A stretch of 64,000 nucleotides of DNA from Diphasiastrum complanatum (taxonomy: Eukaryota; Streptophyta; Lycopodiopsida; Lycopodiales; Lycopodiaceae), in the NCBI GenBank assembly GCA_029204225.1, contig CM055092.1, forward strand, positions 17,800,982 through 17,864,981, given 5' to 3'. Of the stretch, positions 55,266 to 64,000 are shown piece after piece. Below the pieces are notes generated by a model. That model worked only from the letters and a program-made list of their open reading frames with translations, ran no database searches and was not told where the DNA came from. The translations under genes and the position numbers were made by a program. Numbering within the stretch: position 1 is the stretch's first letter; every line of letters begins with the position of its first letter.

Positions 55266-55365
55266 CATAGATGCACTGGGTTTTTGAAACGCGTTTCAGA
55301 ATCGCATTCAGAAACGCGGTTCAGAAACGCGTTTATGAAATATTAAAAAAAATTTCAGAAATGTT

Positions 55366-55424
<59 letters not shown>

Positions 55425-55923
55425 TTTTTATGGGCAATATGGGTATCAGATGAAAGCTCTAATTAAGAGCATTATTACTGTGTAGTTTGTCGATTGTTTC
55501 GGGTGTAGGATGGTCCAGTTTAGGTGCATTAATCCATGTTGGGTTCTGTCAAGGATAAAAATTCAAAACTAACCTCTAGCCTGTCTGTTATGATCACAGA
55601 TGGTCCCAATAAGTGTGTTTTCGCTCAGAGAGTTGGAAGGCCAAGTCATGAAGAGGCCCCCCAAACCCCCCTTTTCTCGGGGGGCTACTGCCCCCCGAAC
55701 CCCTTGAGCATTTATTGAAAACCAGAGCAAATAACAACCAAATAGCTATTGAAAATAAGATCTGTTTGTGCCCCATCTGCTGCACTTATGAGAGTCAAAA
55801 CGCTGGTTTGACCATTGATCCCTTAAAAAATTTCAGCCATAAGCTATTTTTCCAGCGATTATGGGAGGAGAAACGCGGTTTCCGAAACGTCTCCTCCCAG
55901 AAACGCGACTCTGTGCAACTATG
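55266..55923. mobile_element. Non-autonomous hAT element, 658 bp
   Basis: Ends are CATAGATGCACTG and, inverted, CATAGTTGCACAG (11 of 13 match). An exact 8-bp duplication GTTTCAAA flanks the element (55258-55265 and 55924-55931), the hallmark of hAT transposons. GAAACGCG occurs three times near the left end (55286, 55311, 55324) and twice near the right (55870, 55900), like the subterminal binding sites known in hAT elements. No transposase is encoded. Inside are a TA microsatellite and four C-rich tracts (55657-55703). Confidence 0.88.
55371..55419. repeat. TA microsatellite, 49 bp
   Basis: Uninterrupted TA units within the hAT element. Confidence 0.97.
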
Positions 55924-55931
55924 GTTTCAAA

Positions 55932-58298
55932 ATGTATATGTCTCAATTTAATAACATTTTATTTTCTAAATACATTTTGATTTAAAAATAACTTTATTAT
56001 ACATTATAATCCCACTCATATTTCTTAGGTAGACCCTATTCTCATTAACATTAAATGGTGACAAGCTTGTATTATTTTTCAGCATTTTTATAACACGGGC
56101 ATTGAGTCAGAGTGTTTGTCGAATTTTTTCTTTCCAACTTAACACAAAACCTATCAAAAAAAATTTGTAGGCTTTTTAGCAACTCATGGGGGCAAAAAGC
56201 CTATTGATTCTTTAAGGAAAAGGCTCAAAAAAATTTCTTTCAAGGAGGCTCAAATTTGTATACAAAATTCAATAAGGCATTTATCCTTTTTCATTAGGAT
56301 TTTTATTGATTCAAACTTTGGGTATGTGTTTGGAAAAGCTAGCAAAGTATAGGAATGGAGTAGACATCTTTCTCCAAAAAATGTCTTCGCGGAAAATTTA
56401 CAGCAAGTTGAATTTTCAAAAAACGACAACATTTTTTAAAAGCAGGGAATTTTTTGTTTTTATGCACGAAATGTATGTGTAGTAAAGTAGGTAAATCCAT
56501 GTAAAGCTTACGTTTACATAACTTTCTCAAGTCCAAATTGAGATGCAGGATGCAAAAGGCAAGATATAAAAAAAATTGACAACTATAAAACACATAAAAT
56601 TAGGGTGATGCAATAATCAATATCAAAATTTTAAAATAGTGCATTTTCATATATATTAGAATTTAATAATGATTAAGAAATACTTGTATGATCTTTGTAA
56701 CATGGCATGCACTCTGTTAAAACTTCATTATGGGTCACTCAAAGAATGTATTAAAGCCTAGAGCCAAACTAATTATTTCTAAAATCTTAAACTAACTAAT
56801 TATATAAAAATGAAAACCTATAGAATATTATTTAATAGGCTCACAACCTATAATGGCTCAAACATACAGGCTATGGGAACTACAAAAATTTTCTTAGTAG
56901 GTGAATTAAAAATCTGGTAGGCATTTTTCAATGGATTTTAGGTTTTTGGCAAGCACTATTCCATTGACACTTTGTCTTTATTGGCCCTCTATTGCAATTA
57001 ACACTTTCACAAAATGCATGTTCACATCTTCTAGAATTAAAAAAGCCCTCTACTTGTTTGGTATAATTATGCTTGCATTGGCCCTCTACTGAGATTAAAA
57101 CATTGATCAAATGGATGTGCATAAGCTTTACAATTAAAAGGTGGCTACAGGTTTGTAGCCCCACCCCGAACTTCATCTAAAAGGTTACAAATCTTTGGTC
57201 CTTTTTATTTTTTATTTTTAAAAAAAGAACATGTTGATTTCTTTTCAAAAGCCACATTTTGACTCCACTAATAGTAGAGGTTAAATGGGGACACTCCCTT
57301 AAATAAGGCCTCTACAATATTGACATTTGAAGTGCTTGATGGACATCAAAGATTGTTTTGAAAGTATTTCAAAGGCTAGATTTTGTCTTGGACATCAAGG
57401 TGAAAAATATAATCGTCTTGACAAGCATCATTTTCACCCTCAAGTTTCAAGTTGAGAAGTAGAACGTCAAGAAAATACAAATATTTTCTTTACTAAGTGC
57501 AGTATAATGTTTTAACAAATCAGATGTCGGAGATAACATCTTATTACTTTACGGCGTATATTTCAAAACAATCATATTAAATGCTGTTTAAAAACACATA
57601 TATTGTCCTCGTCTTGCTTCAATCTGTTTCCAAGCCTCACTTTCACTAGTACATATTTACTTTCACGTTAGCAAACGAATCTAAATCTTGAACTTTGCTA
57701 AGATATGTAGTTTTAGCAGCACTCATGACTACGAGCAAACTGGAGTTTGAGCCTTGCATGCATACCTTCTGTTTGTCTTTTTTGTCTTTACAATCTATGG
57801 TGAGTTTTTCTTGTTGTAACGCTGCCTCTATTATGATTGGAAGAGGTGACTTTTCATGTAGACCGAGCAAGAAAAGTTGCTACTTGTTCGTCAACTGTGC
57901 TCGCAAATCGTTACTTATGTCATAACATTGTTTCTAAGTATTGTTAAAAATACTAGAAAGTACCTATCAGTTATTGCAAGTGGTTCTCATACTTGCTTGA
58001 TCTGTATCTAGGCTAAGTTTGAGTTTTGAAGTACTTTCAGCAGTCGAAACTTGACTGACCTTTTGTTTTTTGGACAAGCATGTCGATGTAGGTGTGGTGG
58101 ACGGATTTATGAGGAGATCAGTGTGTGGGCTGGGTGATCTTCACATCTCAGGCTAGCACTAGTGTGCTTGGCACTTTCACTTTTAAATTTAGTGGAAACA
58201 TGGATTTGAGCAGCTGTAGTGCTCGTCTCACAGGCAGCTCATCCAGCTAATGTAGTTTGTTCGGCAATGCCGAGCAATTTCTTACGCTCGACTAGAAG
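55932..58298. other. Intergenic AT-rich region
   Basis: No gene recognised. About 56990-57140 holds two imperfect copies (offset about 96 bp) of a segment starting TTGGCCCTCTA, each ending in an AATTAAAA-type word. The upstream promoter of the 58299 gene should lie at the right end, but no clear TATA box is seen. Confidence 0.5.
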
Positions 58299-59006
58299 AT
58301 GTTTGGCAAGGCATTCTACAGTGTTGAGCCAATGTTCTTCAAGCATGAGAACCCTATGTCCTTCTGTCCTAACACTTCCTCCTCTGGCCCTAGCCCTCCA
58401 GATGTCAACCCAAAGCCTCCTTTCGTCTCACTGCCACCGGCTCCATTCGAGGATGTGTCGAGCTGTACTCACGAGTAAGCACCTTCTTACCCTTTCTTAG
58501 GAGCCATGATCTGTTTATATTCAAAGCATTTGCAACTTCCAGCGAGCACACCTAACTAATTGCTTTGCTCTTGCGCTTCTTATGTTTTCTTGAATCTCTT
58601 TTCAACAATTTGTGTGGATGGTGATGAATATTGCAGTCAGTGGGCAAAGCTTGAGCATTTGTGGTACTGGAAGTTTCTTTCTCCAAATGAGACCGTAAGG
58701 GAGACATTTAGGCCAGCACTGGTGCACAGTTATGTTAACACAACTCTCATGGATGCTCTTAATGGTAAACGCAACGATGCCGAGTGGCCGTATCATTCTA
58801 GAGCTTATAGGGGGCTACTTCGGGAAACCGTCACAGCTTTGTTGAACTCGTACAACAACATGAAGTTCAAGTACTCTCCTTTCATAATGGTTGCGCAATT
58901 TACAGACGTTATTTCCAGTAATTCTTCAAGAGCTGCTGCCAAGTTGGTGCACGAATTCCAGACAGCTAATTCCAGAGGAAAATGCTTGCTTCAGACATGC
59001 AAGTAG
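58299..59006 (+). CDS. Two-exon plant gene, 181 codons, family not named
   Basis: Exon 1 58299-58474 (donor GTAAGC), exon 2 58637-59006 (acceptor ATTGCAG). The split codon joins in frame, giving 181 residues with no internal stop. Residues 1-22 are not a clear signal peptide; 31-50 are Pro-rich; C56 and a WAKLEHLWYWKF motif (61-72) follow. Then SYVNTTLMDALNG, RAYRGLLRETVTALLNSYNN, FKYSPFIMVAQF, AAAKLVHEFQTANSRGKC and a terminal Cys. The pattern of a Trp/Cys start, NTTL..AL, LLRETVTALLN and a late A..L..F..AN..C resembles a conserved but uncharacterised set of plant secreted proteins. Two N-glycosylation sites (NET, NTT) fit secretion. An in-frame TAG lies just before the ATG, so any signal peptide would need an upstream exon that I cannot see. 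It lies about 4 kb from the divergent desiccation-related gene. Confidence 0.72.
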
Positions 59007-59151
59007 TACTCTTACTGCATCAGTTTGTTGGGCTGATTCAAGATTATTGTATCTATTATCATTCGATATTAGAAATAAATGGCAACATTCGTTCATTTCT
59101 GAGCTCTGCAGTTTATTCTAATTGCTCAGTAATTGTATTTACTCACTGTGC

Positions 59152-59157
59152 AATAAA
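59152..59157 (+). terminator. Polyadenylation word AATAAA
   Basis: AATAAA about 145 bp after the stop codon of the 58299 gene. Confidence 0.5.
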
Positions 59158-59759
59158 TGCTTTGTGTTGCAAAGCACATATATAATCTTGTTATGCATTT
59201 CAGAAGGTTTGCATGTGCACGAGTGGGGGCAGTGTTCTAATTTATGATTCACAGCTTGGATTTTTGAAACAGATTGAATGAGCCTTCATCTTTTCCAGCA
59301 GAGCAGCCTTCAGCATATACAGGCTCTTGTCAAAGTTCTGCCGCTAGGTTCCAAAGATAATCTTTCCAAGGACATCTTCCACAATGCACACCAGTGCGAT
59401 CACATTGTTTACCAATCTAACGTTGAAATTTTTTTTCATTTGAATCAAGCATATGTTAATAATACTTTAACTCCATTGTAAACAATTGCCATTCCTTCAC
59501 TTGTCTGGAAGATGCTAACAGTGATCACTCAAACAGAACAACTATTCGCAAAACAATACCCCAATGGATTTGCTTGTTTGAAATCTAATTTGATTGTGGA
59601 ACAGGAAAAGCTATTCAGATCACCAATCTTAAGATCATTTGGATCCGAGATATTAGAAAAAATAACAAAAATCGGTCAAATCTGCCTGATTTTGGTCAAA
59701 AGGAGAGGCAAAAATCGTCATCAGAGCTGATAACATTTTGCCCTCTTTCAGAAAACGTT
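59158..59759. other. Intergenic, short unassigned frames
   Basis: Plus-strand frames of 60-72 codons at 59278 and 59512 show no family pattern. The change from gene island to retroelement sequence happens about here. Confidence 0.4.
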
Positions 59760-60648
59760 CGTCGAGCTGCAGACACCTTTGGTTTTGATCACAGAACCTT
59801 CAGTTTGAAGGGCGAACAATCCTTTCCAGCAAATGTCCAAAAACATCAGAAAAACCATAAAAAAAACACCAAAAAATCACCAAAACCCTAAAATACAAAA
59901 AAAGAACCTTTTCTTTGATTGACTGTGCATAGATGTGGTTTAGATCTATCTACTGCCAGGTCGGCGAAGGATAATATCAGAATTAGAAGGTTTCTCAGAG
60001 GATCAGTTGTCATATTGTCATATTTTTGCCAAAAAAGTCTCTTTTTTGCAAAAATACCAGTATTACTCTTGATTCTTCGCCAGAACCTTCGCTGAGTTTC
60101 CAAATTATTCTATTTATAGTAAATTACTATTTTTGAGTTTGACGAACATTCATCCTATCCAGATCATAAAAAATCTTTATTTTTACCCTCGCCAAACTAT
60201 AGAAACTATGTTTTCGTGTGCCATAAACCTTCACCGGTTTCACCCTAGCTTTATTTGTGCCAGATTCCGAGTCTGAGAGGTCGGCGAAGGTTATTTCCAT
60301 AGAATTTGTCAGAAAGACATGATTAGAGGGTTTTTATCAAAAATAGCACTGTTGAACCTTCGTCAAGTCAATCTTTGCCTAGGGAACCTTCACCAGTTCT
60401 ATCTTTTGGTTCTGATTTTTCTAGATCAAGTCTCTGATGAATTTTGGGACACATCTGTTATAGTCTGATTTAGATTCTAAGAATTTTTCATTTTTGAGAA
60501 GTGTCGATTGGTTGATTTTAGAAATCTTTTTCTCGATATAGGAATCTGATTCTTGTCAAGTGGAAGAGATCTAGCAGATCTGATCTGAGATAGTTTTGAT
60601 TGAAAATCTAGATCCAATCTCATTGTCTTCTTGATTTAATCTGTAAAG
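59760..60648 (+). other. Leader of gag-only element L2 with GCGAAGGTT motifs
   Basis: GGCGAAGGTT, AACCTTCGC and AACCTTCACC-type words recur (59803, 59952, 60089, 60226, 60283, 60357 and 60389), mirroring the L1 leader. No gene. It leads directly into gag. Confidence 0.6.
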
Positions 60649-61510
60649 ATGGCTGCCCTTGGAGGTGCTCCTCAGGAAGTCAATCCAATCATTGTTAGAA
60701 GAGCACCCGGTTTGGATCTACCCAAATACAATGGATTAACAGATCCAGTTAGATTTCTTCAGATCTATTCTGAATCTTGTGAAGTCTATGGCAAAAAAAT
60801 TTTCCAAGATAAACTTAAGCTTTTCCCTATGGCCTTAACAGGCGCAACACAAGATTGGTACTATAATCAAGATGAAACTGAATGTACGGATTGGGAGACT
60901 GTTAAACGAGCCCTTATCACACGATTCAAACCTCGAAACTTTATGGAAGACCCTTTCCTACTTTAAGTAAAATTAAAATGGGAAAGCGGAAAATGGTTCG
61001 AGGTTACATTGAATGGTTGAAGTGCCTCAGATTTGAGTGCGAACCTGAGCTGATTAACGAAAATGCCATGATTATGTGGTTTTTGTCAGGATTACCTAAA
61101 TGGATCTGACGTAAGCTGAAACGCCATAATGAGTACGCACTTTTGCAAAATGCTATGGATAATGCAATTTGGGAGGAGAATGAAGATTCAGACGATGAGC
61201 CGAATATCAGTATGTTGTCTTATACAACAAGGCAGACCACTACAACATCCACTATTGTATCAACGAACGTCAACGCTATTGCAGAAATGATGCGCAATGA
61301 GTTTGAGAAACTCGGGAAGAACCAGTAGAAACAGATGAAAAAGTTGCAGTCGCAATTTGATTAGAAGATCAAAGCATTGGAAGATCTCCTGGACAAGCGA
61401 ACAAGGAATCTGAGAAGTTTGCAAAGACTTTCCTACCAGGGAAAATATCTGGTGTTCTATTTGTACAAGAAATCACACAGTGAATGAGTGTCCTCAATTA
61501 AAACAAAACC
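60649..61510 (+). pseudogene. Gag of element L2, broken
   Basis: ATG at 60649: MAALGGAPQEV, then LDLPKYNGLTDPVRFLQIYSESCEVYGKK, WYYNQDETECTDWETVKRALITRFKPRNFMEDPF. After a frame change near 60966: GYIEWLKCLRFECEPEL, MWFLSGLPKWI and a stop; an acidic piece (61143-61320); then CSICTRNHTVNEC (61450-61490), the same unusual knuckle as L1. Cut at about 61510 by copia J in the opposite direction. Confidence 0.85.
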
Positions 61511-62120
61511 TATGTGACTTTGACAAAGCACATTGTTCACAAACATGATTGATGCTAGTTAATGAACTTGGAAGATCAATCACAACTTGCTTTCTTGCCA
61601 TTACCTCCAATGACTTGAAGTTGGGATGCCCCATCCTCTTGTGCCAAACCTCTTGCATTAGATATTGCTCTTTTGCAACACATCCAACTTGGTTAGCAAT
61701 AACACAAGCATCAAGTTTGAATAACTTACCTTGTCAATGGAAGATATGAACAAAACATCCTTCAAATGAACATTCCTATTTGTGGAGAGAGAAATAGGAA
61801 TTGTGCCAATCCTCTTAATTGCACACTCACCATCATTGGTTGTGTAGATTCCCTCTTGTCATCTCCATATGCCAACAAAGATGTGAAATACTCTTTGGGA
61901 AAAGTCATGTGTGAGCTTGCTCCACTATCAATCCACCAAGAATCAATATCTCCAACATTAGCAACCAAACATGAAGACATCACAAAAGCATCATCATTTG
62001 AGTTTTGATCACTAACACCATCCTCATCTAAAGTTAGATTTCCTTGCTTATCACCTTGATCTCTCTTCTTTTTGAAGCAATAACTAGCAAAATGCCCTTT
62101 GATACTACAATAGAAGCATA
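61511..62120 (-). pseudogene. Copia J protease, zinc knuckle and pre-integrase region
   Basis: Minus strand: knuckle CFYCSIKGHFASYC (62090-62130), WWIDSGASSHMTFPKEYF with intact D-S-G (61930), a frame break before YTTNDGECAIK (61850), then EVWHKRMGHPNF and CEQCALSKSH, an intact HHCC finger (61520-61680). It stops at the L2 junction, so integrase proper is absent. Confidence 0.87.
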
Positions 62121-62852
62121 TTAACTTTGATCTATTTTCTTTTTGTCGAAAGAGGAAGTCTCACCTTGATCTTGCCCTTTAGACCACTTGCTTTTGCCTT
62201 TGCCCTTGAACTTGCCTTTGATGAACATAGCCTCCTCTCCATCAACTTGAGATGTACTAGATGCACCTCCTCTTGATAGAAGCCTATACTCTTCATTCAC
62301 CAATATCTCTTGCAAATCCATAATACTTGGCAAAGTCTTTTGAATAGCAAAACTTTGAACAAGATTAGCATGACCATCCAACAAGCCATCAATAATTACT
62401 TGAACAAATTCTACATCCTTAATGCTCTCATCAATACATGCTAATTCATCATTGAATGCTTTAACCCTCAAAACAAAGACATGAACACCTTCATCCTTCT
62501 TTTGCAAACATTGAAAGATTTGTCTCCTAAGGGTTAGTACCCTTGATGTAGACTTGGATTCATAATGCTTTTTCAAAGCTTTCCAAGCCTCATTTGATGA
62601 AGTACACTTACCAACTTGCTTGAGAAGTTCATTGGTAACATTTATCTTTATCCAATAATGTAGAGCTTTCTTTGCCCTCTTGTCATACCTCCCTTGATCT
62701 TGTTGTGCCATGGGTCTTTCCTCCACACCTACAACAATGTCCATCAAATCATTTATCTCAAGGAGAGACTCCATTCTCACCTTCCAAGTAGAATAATTTG
62801 TAGAGGTAAGTCTATCATTGCCTTCCAACATGAATCCACTTGATGTAGCCAT
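62121..62852 (-). pseudogene. Copia J gag (243 codons)
   Basis: ATG at 62852: MATSSGFMLEGNDRL, NYSTWKVRMESLLEINDLMDIVVGVEERP, helical body, then IIDGLLDGHANLVQSFAIQKTLPS, and a Gly/Lys-rich tail (FKGKGKSKWSKGQDQ). The frame ends just before the zinc knuckle because of a shift. Same UBN2 gag type as A, I and O. Confidence 0.87.
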
Positions 62853-63347
62853 GTTGCAATGACCTGATCCTTTCTTTCAATCTGTTCCAATGCACAAAGC
62901 ACTCTCTTGAATGTCAACAAATGAACTCAAGAAGAAATCACAAAGATATGGAACCTCTCAAATCTCCTTCTTGCACCAAACCTAGCAAATCCAACACATC
63001 ATAATGGAAGATACTTGATCACCCACCTACATACTCATGAACTTTTTCACTTTCTAAACTTGAAACACACTCTTAAAAGTTCCAGCATCCTCAAACATAA
63101 GAGATCCAATCAAATTAAGAGTTTTGACAAAAGTACAAAAAATCGAATCTTGCAAATTCTGTATGCAAATGCTACAAAGTTGATATACTATCTTGAAGAA
63201 TGCAATAAGACCTATTCATAGAAATTAAAGTTGCTTTCCACCAAGTATGGAGTGAAATCGGCATACTTCAATTATTTTGCCTCTAGAATTGGTAACTCCT
63301 CCAAATTCTTGCTAAATATGGTTGATCCTTCAAGTAATCTGCACCAA
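62853..63347 (-). other. Leader of copia J
   Basis: Non-coding, between gag start and primer-binding site. Confidence 0.7.
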
Positions 63348-63360
63348 AGCTCTGATACCA
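63348..63360 (-). promoter_or_regulatory. Primer-binding site of copia J
   Basis: The minus strand reads TGGTATCAGAGCT, adjoining the LTR at 63361. Confidence 0.9.
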
Positions 63361-63563
63361 TGTGAATAATAATCAGATCATTAAGATTCAATCAAACTCT
63401 AAGATCTTTGATTACTTAAGATAGCACATCTAGCACCATTGACAATGTAGAAATCTAGCTCTAACAATGCATAAAAGCCATAAAATCTAATAGATCTTGA
63501 AAAAATCAGATATGAATGATAAAGTACTATTTTTGTCCGTACAAAACTAGTAAGCTATTGTAT

Positions 63564-63577
63564 TTCACACGTGTGAA
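63564..63577. promoter_or_regulatory. G-box palindrome in the LTR of copia J
   Basis: Perfect TTCACACGTGTGAA, about 200 bp from the LTR edge. Confidence 0.65.
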
Positions 63578-63687
63578 TCCAGCAAACATCAAACAATTGC
63601 ATTCTACACACAAAAATTCAAGACATCAACACTCAAGTGCACCAATGAGTATAGAACCTCAAAGAGATCTCATGTATTACCTTGAAT

Positions 63688-63822
<135 letters not shown>

Positions 63823-64000
63823 CTCACATGCTCGTAGGATATATATAACAGGCCTATACTCGATTTGGATGTGGTTCTTCAATCTTATCAACAATAGGAA
63901 ACTTATATATCTCAAACCCTACTCACAATGTAGACTAGATTCAATGAAGAAGATATTCAAATTTGAATCTCCTAAACTCAACTTTCTACATTTTCCAAAT

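Noticed and set aside
57646-57925. A small gene at 57.6-57.9 kb
   Set aside because: Opposing 74- to 76-codon frames have no start context, splice sites or family pattern.

Overview
This window is a piece of a large, repeat-filled land-plant nuclear genome. The evidence is spliced genes with GT-AG introns, one of them a PCC13-62-type desiccation-related gene, and dense Ty1/copia and Ty3/gypsy LTR retrotransposons, most of whose copia primer-binding sites match the 3' end of initiator tRNA-Met (TGGTATCAGAGC). Nothing is bacterial or viral in layout. The style would fit a fern or another large-genome plant, but the sequence alone does not fix the species.

Layout. 1-3.6 kb: a minus-strand copia remnant (H), a 350-bp miniature LTR element (TRIM) whose LTRs carry a tRNA-like box, then the 5' LTR and gag start of copia family A (A2). 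3.6-8.5 kb: copia M (LTR), a gypsy-type gag remnant, a 150-bp tandem repeat, and copia O (gag-protease). 8.5-13.4 kb: copia I with two LTRs and a defective interior holding a 384-codon open frame. 13.4-16 kb: copia A3. 16-19.8 kb: broken copia K, then a plus-strand copia RNase H fragment split by a 367-bp MITE. 19.8-24.2 kb: a nearly complete but decayed gypsy element (P) on the minus strand. 24.2-30.4 kb: copia, gypsy and gag-only fragments (Q, L1, C).

30.4-41.1 kb is the clearest structure. A gag-only LTR element (B, target duplication GTTTG) has a young copia element (A, 6159 bp, target duplication AGAAA) inserted into one of its LTRs. 41.1-52.3 kb: copia D (two LTRs, many stops), copia E and a gypsy fragment F.

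52.3-59.5 kb is the only gene island. It holds a three-exon desiccation-related gene on the minus strand, a 658-bp non-autonomous hAT element with a perfect 8-bp target duplication, and a two-exon plus-strand gene of 181 codons from a family I cannot name. 59.5-64 kb returns to retroelements: L2 gag and copia J, whose LTR holds a 127-bp GA tract.

The two host genes probably act independently. The most unusual signals are the TRIM with tRNA-like LTRs, a perfect palindrome TTCACACGTGTGAA (G-box core) shared by several unrelated copia LTRs, the hAT and MITE elements with intact termini, the minisatellite leader of element B, and the repeated breakage of copia frames just after the protease.
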